From the NCBI GenBank assembly GCA_963575745.1, contig CAUYUJ010017985.1, positions 142,112-206,111 on the forward strand: 64,000 nt of DNA, read 5' to 3'. Source of the DNA: Prorocentrum cordatum (Eukaryota > Sar > Dinophyceae > Prorocentrales > Prorocentraceae). The notes beneath the pieces were generated by a model, which ran no database searches, had not been told where the DNA came from, and saw nothing but the letters and a program-made list of their open reading frames with translations. A program made the position numbers and the translations under genes. This document shows, piece by piece, positions 52,114 through 61,354 of the stretch (position 1 is its first letter; every line of letters begins with the position of its first letter).

Positions 52114-52265
52114 GAGGAGGAGGAGGAGGAGAAGAAAACGTGGTCGTGGAGGAGGAAGAGGAGGAGGAGGAGGAGGAGGAGGAGGAGGAGGAGGAGGAGG
52201 AGGAGGAGGAGGAGGAGGAGGGAGGAGGAGGGAGGAGGAGGGAGGAGAGAGGAGAGAGGACAGGG
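52078..52265 (+). repeat. TCG and GGA arrays
   Basis: (TCG)n at 52,078-52,112 followed by (GGA)n to about 52,265. Artefactual Val or Glu frames. Confidence 0.95.
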
Positions 52266-52870
52266 GAGGGAGGAGGATGGAGCTCCCCTGTGCGGCATCG
52301 GCACTCGGGCGGCACAACCCCCCTGCGCCGCGCGCGCTGCGAGGGGGCGGGCAAGAAGCGCAGGCGCGAGGACGTTGGGCCCGAGGCGCCCCTCGGCCGC
52401 GCCCCTCGCCGTGCGGCCTCGGCGTCGGGGCAGCCGCGCGGCGGAGCGCGGCGGCGGCGACGCCGGCAGACCGGCTGGACGACGGGCGACGGGCGGACGA
52501 CGGGCGACGGGCGGACGACGGACGGAACCAGATGTCCAACGACATGATTTTGTCAATTCGGGCGGATTTTTTCTCGACGGGGCCTCCGGAGGCCGTCGTC
52601 GGTCCCCGGGGCCATCCACAACGGATCCGGGGCGCAAGAGTACGCCCAGGGCAGGGGTCGGGACCTCTGGGGGCCGCGGAGTGAGGAAAGCACAGCGGGG
52701 GCGGGGGCGGGCGGCGAACGACGGACGGACGGGATGGGAGGACTTCGGTCTGCACACGGGCAGCCCCGCCGTCAGGTAGCCCAGCTTGCCCCAAGAGGCC
52801 CCCCGAGCAGTCCCGGCTGGTCCCAACAGGCCCCCCGAGCAGTCCTGGCGGGTCGGCGGCGACGCCCGCC
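52266..52870. other. GC-rich sequence between GGA arrays
   Basis: Both strands are largely open because of very high GC. A short repeated GACGGGCGACGGGCGGAC motif lies at about 52,475-52,525. There is a loose inverted relation between GGCCCCCCGAGCAGTCC (52,798-52,850) and nearby sequence. No domain was recognised. Confidence 0.35.
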
Positions 52871-52874
52871 GACC

Positions 52875-53050
52875 GAGGAGGAGGAGGAGGAGGAGGAGGA
52901 GGAGGAGGAGGAGGAGGAGGAGGAGGAGGAGGAGGAGGAGGAGGAGGAGAGGAGGAGGAGGAGGAGGCGGAGGAGGAGGAGGAGGAGGAGGAGGCGGGGG
53001 AGAAGGAGGAGGAGGAGGAGGAGGAGGAGGAGGAGGAGGAGGAGGAGGAC
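52875..53050 (+). repeat. GGA trinucleotide array
   Basis: About 175 bp of (GGA)n followed by (GGAC)n at about 53,050-53,090. Confidence 0.95.
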
Positions 53051-53094
53051 TGGACGACCGGACGGCGGACGGACGGACGGACGGACGGACCCTG

Positions 53095-53435
53095 AGATCT
53101 TGGCGTCCAAGTGTTGTCGAGCCAGGCGTGTTCGGCTCCGTGGCCCTCGCAGGTTGACGCGGCTCGGACAATGGCGCAGAATGGTGTGGCGTACAGGCGG
53201 CCCCCCAGCTGGTCTTACGATGGCCTCACCAGGCCCCTTGAGTGGTCTCGGATGGCCTCCACAGGCCCCCCCCGTGCAGTCTGGGGCGGTCCCAGCACCC
53301 CGTGGTGGGGTGCTGAGACCGCCCTGGACTCTGCTGGATGCCCGTGGAGGCCAGCGGGGGCTACTCGCTCGGGGGGCTTCTTGAGGCCAGCAAGGGCTGC
53401 TCGGGGGGCGACGCAGCACGGGAGTCGGACGAACA
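53095..53435. other. GC-rich sequence between GGA and GAC arrays
   Basis: No gene. Contains the palindromic CAGCACCCCGTGGTGGGGTG (53,288-53,310) and paired GGCCTCCACAGGCCCCCC/GGGGGGCTTCTTGAGGCC motifs, suggesting a decayed palindromic element. Confidence 0.35.
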
Positions 53436-53439
53436 CGGT

Positions 53440-53743
53440 AACGAAGTGCGCGGGACGCCAGAGGACCGCGACGGACGACGACGACGGCGGACGACGATCG
53501 ACTACGATCGTCTACGACGGGCCGACGACAGACCGACGGATCGACCGTCCGGCGACGCGCGACGGCCGATGGACCGACCGACCGACCGACGCACGACGCA
53601 CGACGGCCGACGACGATCCTTCCGGAGCGGTCTGGAGCGGCCGTCGACAGCGACGACGACAACGGCGACGGCGACGACGGCGACGTCGACGGCGACGACG
53701 GCGACGTCGACGGCGACGACGACAACGGCGACGGCGACGGCGC

Positions 53744-53781
<38 letters not shown>

Positions 53782-53998
53782 GCGACGGCGACGGTGACGG
53801 CGACGGACGGCGGACGACGGACGATGAACGGACGGCAGACGACGGCCGACGCACTGCGGACGACGACGACGGACGACGGTGACGGGTGACCTCGGACGGA
53901 CGACGACGACGACGACGACGGCGAAAACGACGACGACGACGACGGCAACGACGACGACGACGACGACGGCGGCGACGACGACGACGACGACGATGGCC

Positions 53999-54060
<62 letters not shown>

Positions 54061-54450
54061 TACGATGGCGGAGGCGGCGAAGACGACGACGGCGACGGCG
54101 AGACGACGACGCGCTGGCGCTTGCGCCGATAACGACGACGATGACCACGACGACGACGATCACGACGACGACGACGAGGACGGCGACTGGCGACGGCGAT
54201 GGCGACGGCGACGCGACGGCGACGGCAGCGACGCCGACGACGACGACCACGACGTCGACGACCACGACGACGACGACGACGATGACGACGGCGACCGGCC
54301 GACGGCGATGGCGACGGCGACGCGACGGCGACGGCAACGACGCCGACGACGACGACGACGTCGTCGAACGACGACGATGACGCTTGCGACGGCAACAGCG
54401 ACGGCGACGGCGGCGACGGAAGACGGACGGCGGTCGACTGGCTACGACCC

Positions 54451-54500
<50 letters not shown>
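53440..54500 (+). repeat. GAC/CGA trinucleotide array
   Basis: About 1.06 kb of (GAC)n/(GACGGC)n, purest at 54,000-54,060 and 54,452-54,500. It gives Asp, Arg or Thr artefactual frames on + and Val, Ser or Arg frames on -. It ends about 50 bp before exon i. Confidence 0.95.
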
Positions 54501-54502
<2 letters not shown>

Positions 54503-54551
54503 CACTGGGGGAGTCCCCCTGGCCGCCGCCGACGCCCCGCTGGAGCCGCAG

Positions 54552-54632
54552 GTTGTCTACGTCTCGTGCCTCCCGCCGACCACGGAGGAGGCGGTCAAGG
54601 AGTTCTTCTCGCAGTTCGGAGCGGTGAAGAAG
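54552..54632 (+). CDS. Multi-RRM protein, exon i (RRM3 strand 1, helix 1, strand 2)
   Basis: 81 nt. It encodes VVYVSCLPPTTEEAVKEFFS and QFGAVKK. VVYVSCLP is the RNP2 strand and EFFSQFGAVKK the end of helix 1 and strand 2 of a third RRM. The acceptor is CTGGAGCCGCAG. The probable donor is GTGAAGAAG before GCGGCG (GC type, phase 0). The RNP1-containing exon that should follow was not found downstream in this window. Confidence 0.8.
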
Positions 54633-55038
54633 GCGGCGACGCCGCCGCCCGTGGTCTGGGGCCCCCTTCTCATAGGATGCAGCTCGTGGGAGGTTAGTTT
54701 CAGCCTCGGCGCTGGCATATCCGTGGTTACAAACCCGCTTGGTCCTGCCGGTAGGTTCGCGTCGTGTCGACCGACGGCGACCCCGCCGCTAGCGTTTATC
54801 GTTGAACGCCGCCGGCGACCGAGCATCGGTCGATGTTGAAGGATCTGATGCTTCGGAAATGGCCGACCGTTCAAGGTTGAACGACCCCCGCGGTGTCAGA
54901 AACCAAAGTCGAAGTCAGCACAACACGGACCTTCCGTAGTCCCGCTCGCTCATTTTCGACTGATCCCGCCGAACATGGCGCAATCTTGGGCTCAATAGCT
55001 GGCTTTACTTCCAGAAGTTGCCTCCTAAGCCTTCCAGT
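54633..55038. other. Sequence after exon i, no gene recognised
   Basis: Intron or intergenic. Includes GTTCAAGGTTGAACGA at 54,869, shared with the left end of the window, and CGCCGCCGGCGACCGAGC motifs. No RNP1-like RGFGFV reading was found in the three forward frames. Confidence 0.4.
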
Positions 55039-55190
55039 TCGGGCGAAATTGGGGGGGGATTCGGACATGGGGGGTTGACGAGGTCTGCTGCGAGCAGTTG
55101 GTTTCGGCCCCGCTCCCCGACGCATAGGCCGCCTCTGGCGTTAGGAGGGGCCAGGAGGTGCCAGGAGGCGCCAGGAGGCGCCGGGAGAGC
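55039..55190 (+). mobile_element. Introner-like MITE, family F1, decayed copy
   Basis: The left half is clear: TCGGGCGAAATTGGGGGGGG, then GTCTGCTGCGAGCAGTTGGT and TTCGGCCCCGCTCCCCGACG, in the same order as in the full copies. The right arm is diverged or replaced by repeated GGAGGCGCC. No target duplication is visible. Confidence 0.6.
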
Positions 55191-55290
55191 CGGATGCATG
55201 CAGTTTGGTTCGCCTGCCTTCCCTTTTGCGCCCTTCCCCCTACGTCCGCTCCGATCCCTCCCTCTCGACGATTTCCAGGGGACCAGTTTT

Positions 55291-55443
55291 GATGGGCCTG
55301 TTTTCCACCACCACCACCATAAGTTGGAGGGGAGAAGGAGGTGGAGGATGAGGAGGAGGAGGAGGAGGAAGAAGAAGAAGAGGAGGAGGAGGACCCCCTC
55401 CCCCTCCTACTTGTGGTGATGGTGGTGGTGGAAAACAGGCCCA
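55291..55443. mobile_element. Palindromic element with internal GGA tract, family F6, copy 3
   Basis: The ends are GATGGGCCTGTTTTCCACCA and TGGTGGTGGAAAACAGGCCC. The interior is (GGA)n then CCCCCTCCCCCTCC. Flanks read ACCAGTTTT at the left and ACCAAGTTT at the right, possibly a slightly diverged target duplication. It is 45 kb from the other two copies. Confidence 0.72.
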
Positions 55444-55444
55444 C

Positions 55445-56190
55445 CAAGTTTCTCGTGCCGGATCTTTTTGTGGACTGTCCGACGACGGAGGCGACGAGCA
55501 ACCTCCGCCAATGGGGCGAGCGGAGCGGGGGGACTGCAGCAGGGACGAGCGGCCGCCACTGCAACCGCGTGCGGACCGCGCGTCGTCGGCTGCCCCCCCC
55601 CCCCCCCCCCCCCCCGCCCCCAACGCGCGGCCCAGGGCAAATGTCCGAGCGCCCTGCACCGGAGCGGCGTCGGGAGAGGGGGGGGAGGGAGGGACGGGGG
55701 CAGGAGGAGGAGGGGGGGCAGGAGGAGGAGGGGGAGGAGGGGGAGGAGGAGGGAGAGAGGCGAGGAGGGACGGGGGCAGGAGGAGGAGGAGGAGGAGGGG
55801 GGGGCGACGGAGGAGGGCTGCAGGCGGAGAAGGGAGAGTTGTTGAAGGGGGGAATAGCTGGACCCTGTGGAATTGGGGGTCTGGGCCCTTAACGAATTTC
55901 CATCCTGGCTGCAGAAGCAGCACAGCTGTGAGCCTTGGGGGCACTCCACTTCGTGCCAGAGGCACGGTGGCGGATAGGAGGGAGGGATGGATGAGGAGGA
56001 GAGGAGGAGGGGAAGGATAATGCATGGAACACGTAATCCGCGAGAGAGCGCCTACTCCCAGGGAGATCTTCAAAGTTGATGGCTGTGCAGCGAAATCCTC
56101 ATCTAGCTTCAGGGGGCCTAGGCCATGGGTGTGCTGGTCTCGTCGCGGAGAATGGCCACTTGGAAACCGACGGTGTAGTTGACCCCCCCC
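55445..56190. other. GC-rich and GGA-rich sequence
   Basis: Includes a 23-base poly-C run (55,593-55,615), a GGA/GGGGA tract (55,670-55,810), and the module GGCACTCCACTTCGTGCCAG with AGGCACGGTGGCG shared with 31,915-31,955. A short frame after the F6 element reads KFLVPDLFVDCPTTEATSN; this is protein-like but unassigned. Confidence 0.4.
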
Positions 56191-56194
56191 CGCT

Positions 56195-57690
56195 AAATTG
56201 GTGCCCTTTTGCGAATACGTAGGTCAGAGTTTGATGGGCAATGGAATGGGTGGAGCACGATGTGGGAGGGCTCCCACACTGGAGTGCTCTCTCGACTGCG
56301 CTCGGCCCTGGGACGTTTAGTCGCCCTCTCCAACAAGAGGAGGATGATGTTCACCACTGTAGCGGGCGTCCTCGATGTCAGACGGCCAAGCCGAATCGAC
56401 GTGGGGCTATGAAGAGGAGGTGGTCCGGACATCGAGCCGTCCTTCTCCAACAGTATATCGGGAGAGGATAGCTCACGGCGTGTGCCTCCAGCTAGCCCCT
56501 CGACCTGTTGTGCAAGCCACTGCACCCGATGCAATTTCGCGAACGAGCGGACCCCAGCGTTGTAGCTGATGATTGGCTCTCGCTGCCCCTTCTCATCTGC
56601 GCTGGTTCCCGCATTGCAGTGGATGATTTGCCCACGCGGCGCCGTCTCGCTATAGCAGTGTTCGCTGCCACTGTCTGCCTTCCACTCACCTTCTCGGGTT
56701 TCTCGTTCGAACTGCCCCCAGCGCTGAAGCTGCGGACGTGTGCATGCGCTTGTTCGCACGCCTCTCGCGAGCTGATCCCCGCATGTAAGCTGATGGAGTC
56801 GGCTCCCACTTGCTCGCCTTCCTCGCGCTTGCCTGCCTTCTCGCACCGCTGCATGGCTCTCTCGTCCCCATTCCTGCCACTCGCCTGCCTTCACGCACGA
56901 GCTGATCCCCACGTTGTAGTTGGTGCTGGGCTCTCGTCCCGATTTCTCGCAATGACAGCCTCGACTGTCGCTGCCCGCCTCCTCGCACGAGCCTGAGTCG
57001 ATCCCAAGGTTTCGAGACCCCTTGCCCGAAAGGAATTGCTAGGAGGAAGAATCGGAGCAGGATAGGAGGAGGGAGGGGGATGGAGGGAGAGGATGGAGAG
57101 GGAGGAGAAGGGATGGATGGAAATGAGGAGGAACAATAATAATAAGAAGAAGAAGCAGGACGATGAGCAGAAGGTCGAGGAAGAGGAGGGCGAGAAGGAG
57201 TTGTAGGAGTGTATTTGTTGCCGTGAGCGTGTGCAGCCAGCTCGAGACCAGCTTAGTCCATGTTTCCAGACCGCTACTCGTAATGAAATGAATGCGCTGC
57301 CGAGTGTATGCTCAATCCTTTGCAGACGTGCGCAACCAATCGCACGCAATATCGTAGGTAAGCAAGCGACCCAGCGAGCGCAAGCAGGCACGCTCGAGCA
57401 AGCGCCAGCGAGCAAGAGTAAGCAAGCACGCAACTAGGTGCAATCAAGCAAGCAAGCAAGCTACCCTGTCCCTAGTAAGCATGCATCTGCAGGCAGGCGC
57501 AGTCAAGCGCAAGAAGTCACGCGCAGTCAAGCACACGCAAGCAAGCACGCGCGCTGCACTGCAATAATGCAAGCACCTGCCATCAAGCGCACGACTCTGT
57601 AAGCACGCAACCGTAAAGTACTCGGCTCAAGCGATTTGAGCAATAGCCGAGACCTTTTGCGCATCCCTTTAGCCGGATCCTGTTCGAATA
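56195..57690. other. Region upstream of the acyltransferase, no gene recognised
   Basis: 56,195-57,000 has open frames on both strands without a domain. The motif GAGCTGAT(C/G)CCC or similar recurs (about 56,560, 56,768, 56,898), suggesting a diverged tandem repeat. 57,360-57,600 is a degenerate CAAGCA/GCAAGC-rich block. The promoter or first exon of the acyltransferase may be here but could not be identified. Confidence 0.4.
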
Positions 57691-57694
57691 CTTC

Positions 57695-57933
57695 ATGTCT
57701 TACTGCATCCAGCGCCTGTGGAATACGACCTCGCCGCAGGGAACTACTGCATTCGAGCGAATATTTCTAGCCCAGCAGCCCTGGAGCTCCCTCGAGTCCA
57801 TCAGGGTGGTCGCGAAGGTCCAGGACGGCGACCCAGACTTCTCCCTCGACGAGGTCCGCTCGAACGCTGGCCTGGCCCTGCGAGAGCACCCTCGCCTCAG
57901 CGAGGTAATCACAGACGCTGGGCTGTGGAAAAG
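57695..57933 (+). CDS. WS/DGAT-like acyltransferase, exon 1 (or an early exon)
   Basis: It encodes QQPWSSLESIRVVAKVQDGD followed by an acidic helix and LALREHPRLSEVITDAGLWK. This fits the N-terminal part of the wax ester synthase/acyl-CoA:diacylglycerol acyltransferase fold, where a substrate-binding segment is followed by the hpRL-type helix. The ATG at 57,695 is in frame but unproven; TATTTCTAG at 57,767 could instead be an acceptor. The 3' end is near TGGAAAAG; the join to exon 2 is not resolved. The enzyme class forms wax esters or triacylglycerol at the ER or lipid droplets. Confidence 0.6.
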
Positions 57934-58190
57934 AGTAGCCCGGGCGGGCGGCGCCGGGGGGGGGGGAATTCAACGGGGGCGTCGAAAGGCCCGTGCACCC
58001 CCGCGACTAAGTTACTGGTACCCGCCCCTCTGGACTGCAGGTACCCCCGGCCCCGACTTCATGTATCTATATATATATATATATATATACCCCCACGCAC
58101 GCAGACTACAGGTGCCCCCGAAGTCGATGGCAGTTCAGGGCCCCTCCTGGGCCACTCCTGGGCCACCCGCCGGGGCGGTGCGCTTGCCAG

Positions 58191-58425
58191 CACGCTGGCT
58201 CCGTCCCCGTTTGACGTCCGCCCGACAGACGTCGACCTGGCGAGCCACATCGTCGCCGTGCGGGCCGAGGAGGCCAAGGCCTCCGGCGAGGGCGTGGAGG
58301 AGGAGCCCGAGGGCCTGTGCGCCGCGCTGGCGGACATGCCCGCCTTCCGCACGGCGGGGCGGCCGCTGTGGCAGGTCGTCGTCACGCCGCGGAAGCTTGT
58401 CCTGGACATCCACCACGGGCTCGTG
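58191..58425 (+). CDS. WS/DGAT-like acyltransferase, exon 2 (active-site His-His)
   Basis: It encodes SPFDVRPTDVDLASHIVAV, then an acidic linker, then MPAFRTAGRPLWQVVVTP and LVLDIHHGLV. The pattern rPLW followed about 20 residues later by HHxxxD is the signature of WS/DGAT enzymes, the second His being the catalytic base. The acceptor is probably GCTTGCCAG at 58,184-58,190. The exon ends within HHGLV, before GACGCC (GA donor). GGACG is repeated at the next acceptor. Exon 3 supplies DG, restoring HHGLVDG. Confidence 0.78.
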
Positions 58426-58580
58426 GACGCCGCCGTGTCGAAAAGGCGTTCTGAGGTGAACGGTTCTCGCTCGCCGCCCTCGGCTCCCCAGGGGGGCCCC
58501 AGCTGGGCCCCGGGGCCTTCAGAGATGGGCTCGGGACGCACAGCTCCGTTCCCCTCAGAACCCCTCTCTCTCACGGCGAG

Positions 58581-59543
58581 GACGGAGTCGGCCTTGCCGT
58601 CATTTGCGCAAGCCTCTTCCAGGGGAAGACGCTTTCGGAGGCCAACGAGGACATCTTCTCGAGGTGTGGCCCGAAGCTCTCCGCACTCTCTCGACGGGGA
58701 TGCTTTGAGAAGCTGGTGGTGTGGTTCAAGTCGCTCTTTCTCATTCTCTGGTACCTGATTACACCACTGCTCGGTCTGATTCGGCCAGAGCCGAAGTCGG
58801 CGGTATTTGCCCAGGGGCAGCCAAAGAAAGGGACCCGCCTTCTCCACCTCGGCCCCTACGAGCTCGCAGGCCTGCGGCGTGCTGCACGTGGCTATGGCAA
58901 GCTCAACGATCTACTCATCCACACCATTTCCCAAGGGGTGCATGCCTATTGCCGTGCTGAGGATGGTGCGTCTGCAGCCCTTCCAGGCCGCATGGCTGTC
59001 CCTGTCAGTTTCAAAATGCCTGACCTCTCAGATCCTCAGCGTATGCGCGCAAATAACGACTTTGCCACCGTCGCAGTGGCCGTGCCGCCCCCCACGGCCG
59101 CCTCCCTGGCCAGTGCAGCAGCGGCCCAGGTGAGTGCTGCGGAGGCCCTGGCTGCACGGAACGCACAGGCGCTGCTCTCATTGCTTCCTCTGGCAGTCAT
59201 ACGATGGCTTTACGTAACGAGTTCTCGCCTATTCAGTTTTTGCCTCTCCAATGTGGACGCGTCCTGGGCCGGCACGCACTTCGCCACCGCAGAAGCATCC
59301 TCCGCGGGGCTTGGTGTCTCGCGGCGCATCCATGTTCATGGATATGGTGCACCTCCGGCTGACATCAATCTGTTTATCCTGGTAAATTCGCATGGCCCGA
59401 ATCTCCACATCGGAATCGCTGCAGGGTCTTACATCAGGGACCCGGTAGCACTGGCTCAACACATCAATGTTGAGATTCGCCGAGCTGTCAGTGAGAGCAT
59501 TCGTGATGAGAGTGTCTCGGCGAGCCTTCTTCCGCAGGTATAA
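58581..59543 (+). CDS. WS/DGAT-like acyltransferase, exon 3 (C-terminal domain)
   Basis: 320 codons to a TAA stop. It begins DGVGLAVICASLFQGKTL after GCGAG. A hydrophobic stretch WFKSLFLILWYLITPLLGLI (about 58,722-58,785) is a likely membrane segment. Then GYGKLNDLLIHTISQGVHAY, the conserved N-D-L/V-x-L helix of the family, and PVSFKMPD. The end matches the WS/DGAT C-terminal domain: CLSNVDASWAG, VHGYGAPPADINLFILVNSH and IAAGSYIRDPVALAQHINVE. It is free of frameshifts over 960 nt, unlike the LINE, so probably functional. Alternatively CCGCAG/GTATAA at the end is a donor and one more exon follows. Confidence 0.85.
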   Translation, partial: DGVGLAVICASLFQGKTLSEANEDIFSRCGPKLSALSRRGCFEKLVVWFKSLFLILWYLITPLLGLIRPEPKSAVFAQGQPKKGTRLLHLGPYELAGLRRAARGYGKLNDLLIHTISQGVHAYCRAEDGASAALPGRMAVPVSFKMPDLSDPQRMRANNDFATVAVAVPPPTAASLASAAAAQVSAAEALAARNAQALLSLLPLAVIRWLYVTSSRLFSFCLSNVDASWAGTHFATAEASSAGLGVSRRIHVHGYGAPPADINLFILVNSHGPNLHIGIAAGSYIRDPVALAQHINVEIRRAVSESIRDESVSASLLPQV

Positions 59544-60120
59544 CTTGACTTTCGCTGGAAGGATGGAGCTTCTCTCTACAGGGTGCAATTGTGCGTTTGA
59601 CGTGCGCTTCACCTGCTTCATTTGAGAATGCTTGAGGCATGTGGATCGCCCAAAAGCGGCATCCAGAGCTCATGTCATTGCGCGCAGTGTTACTCGAAGA
59701 TGCGTTACGCAAGGTGTTTTCAGATTGCATCCATTTGCTTCTGCAGCACTTTGCACATGTTTGAAATCAATACTGGACTCATGCGCCACGCGTGCGCGAT
59801 ACCATGAGACATGTTCGGCTCTGACCACCAATGAAGTGTGGCAAGCACGTGCTTGTCATCAGGTATAGGCATTGTCTTCGTTCCGTTGTTGCCTCATTGT
59901 GGATTCACATGTGGACTTCTCGTGTTCAAGAGTTCTCAATTTCACCCAAGCACTAGGCTAGCAAACGCAATCGCACACGCTTAACAGGGCAAACGAACAA
60001 TTTTGAGGGCGCGCAGGAGAACCAAGAGCGAGCAAGCAAAATGATCACGCTTGCGGAATAAGGTAACGAGCAGTCAATCAGCCGCAAAATAAGCTAAGTA
60101 CGTGCAAGTGGGGTTCACGT
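59544..60120. other. Downstream of the acyltransferase, nothing recognised
   Basis: Likely 3' untranslated and intergenic DNA. 59,935-60,075 contains many GCAAACGCA/GCAAGCAA motifs like the block at 57,360-57,600 on the other side of the gene. Confidence 0.4.
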
Positions 60121-60420
60121 GTTTTCGGTACCGAAGGGGCCACAATTTGGGCATCCAACGTGTGGGCGTCGGACTTTTCAAACAGTAAAATACGTGTTGA
60201 GGGGGATATCCGACATGGGTCTGGCGCAATGCCATATGTCATGTGCTTTGGCGCGTTCACGGCGCCAACGGGTTCACAAGTGGTTCATGGTATCGGACTC
60301 TCTACGTGTAAAAAGCGTGTGCGGAGGGGGGTATCTAAGATGCGTCCGGCGCATGCGCATTTGACATGTGTTTATCGGTGCCAGCGGGGCCACAAGTGAA
60401 GCATCCAGCATGTGGCCATT
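60121..60420 (+). repeat. Tandem repeat of about 116-134 bp
   Basis: Three diverged units. Matching positions are GGTACCGAAGGGGCCACAA (60,127), GGCGCCAACGGGTTCACAA (60,261) and GGTGCCAGCGGGGCCACAA (60,377). Each is followed by a GTATCCGACATG-like segment and CGTGT motifs. No coding. Confidence 0.75.
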
Positions 60421-60714
60421 CGGAGGAAGGGTGTTTCGCGTGCACCTGTCACGTCTTGCCCACGGTAAGTTCTCATGGCCCAGGATTCTCATTGTGTCGG
60501 CGGGCTTTTGGCTGAGATCGGAAGGGTGCCGAGCAGGTGGGGTCGGAGTTGGGTGCGTACAGTCACGTGTGCGGAGAGAGGGGGAATCTAACATGCGTCT
60601 CGGCACTCATGCGCGGCTGGCGATGTTCGTGGCTTGCGGGGCCTGCGCGAACGGCCGGCGCCCACCGCACGAGGAGGAGGAGGAGGGCCAGAGCAAGGCA
60701 AAGAGGCATCAGCG

Positions 60715-61150
60715 ATGTCGCAACGCACCCTCTCCGACCCGCCGGTCTTCGAGCTCGACCCGTCGCTGAACTTTGGCGCCTCCGCTCCCCCTCGTCCTCC
60801 GAGAGTCGGGCCTGGCGAAAGGGGGGGCATTGGGAAAGGGGGGGTTCCGATATCTGCTGCGTGCAGCTGGTTTCGGCCCCACCGAGGGGCCCATTCCTCG
60901 ATACGTGGCCGCCTCTGGCGCCGGGAGGCGCCGGGAAAATCAGCTACGCGAGCTGATTCTCACCCCCCCACTTTGCTATCCCCCCCTTTCGCCCGACCCG
61001 AGAGGGGGGGCGCGCCTGCCGGCCTCAGAGCAGGCGTGTGGGAGCGCGGCCGCGGCGGGCCGCCGCCGCCGCGCTCGGCCCTCGGGGCGAGCCCGCGCCG
61101 CCGCGGCCCGACCGGCTTCTCTGCCTACACGTGGTCTTGTTTCGCCACAG
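60715..61150 (+). CDS. Possible first exon of an unknown gene, interrupted by an F1 element
   Basis: ATG at 60,715 opens MSQRTLSDPPVFELDPSLNF with balanced composition. The frame is interrupted at 60,806-61,001 by an F1 element. With the element removed the frame stays open, as an Ala/Arg-rich stretch, to CGCCACAG before GTCAGA at 61,150, a normal GT donor. No family was recognised. The F1 element would then act as an intron. The Ala/Arg-rich tail is what GC-rich non-coding DNA also gives, so this is tentative. Confidence 0.35.
60806..61001 (+). mobile_element. Introner-like MITE, family F1, copy 3
   Basis: 196 bp, ends TCGGGCCTGGCGAAAGG and CCCTTTCGCCCGACCCGA, with the same GCAGCTGGTTTCGGCCCCAC and AATCAGCTACGCGAGCTGAT blocks. 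Flanks are GAGAG and GAGGG, a 5 bp duplication with one difference. By eye it is about 90 percent or more like copies 1 and 2. Confidence 0.82.
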
Positions 61151-61154
61151 GTCA

Positions 61155-61353
61155 GAAGGCGAAAACCCACCCCCATCCCCAGTCCCGACGCCCATCCCCG
61201 AGCCGGCGATTCAAGGGGTCGGGACTGGGGGTGGGGGTGGGTTTTCTCCATCTTGGACCCCGAAAACCCACCCCCAGCCCCAGTCCCGACTCCTTGAATC
61301 GCGGGTTCGGGGATGGGCGTCGGGACTGGGGGTGGGGGTGGGTTTTCGCCTTC
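61155..61353. mobile_element. Nested palindromic element, family F4
   Basis: The outer arms are GAAGGCGAAAACCCACCCCC and its complement. Inside, GTCGGGACTGGGGGTGGGGG then GAAAACCCACCCCCAGCCCC form a second inverted pair around a spacer of about 16 bp (TCCATCTTGGACCCC). The CCCCAGTCCCGAC module thus occurs four times in alternating orientation, the same layout as family F7. Confidence 0.7.
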
Positions 61354-61354
61354 T

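Noticed and set aside
52772-54505. 577-codon minus strand frame
   Set aside because: Poly-Val/Ser/Arg from GAC and GGA arrays.
55440-55520. KFLVPDLFVDCPTTEATSN as a continuation of RRM3
   Set aside because: It has no RNP1-like aromatic pattern and does not fit RRM strand 2-3; left as unassigned sequence.
57601-57640. Possible spliced-leader relic (ACTCGGCTCAAG)
   Set aside because: It matches only part of the dinoflagellate spliced leader end and lacks the CCGTAGCCATTTTGG part.
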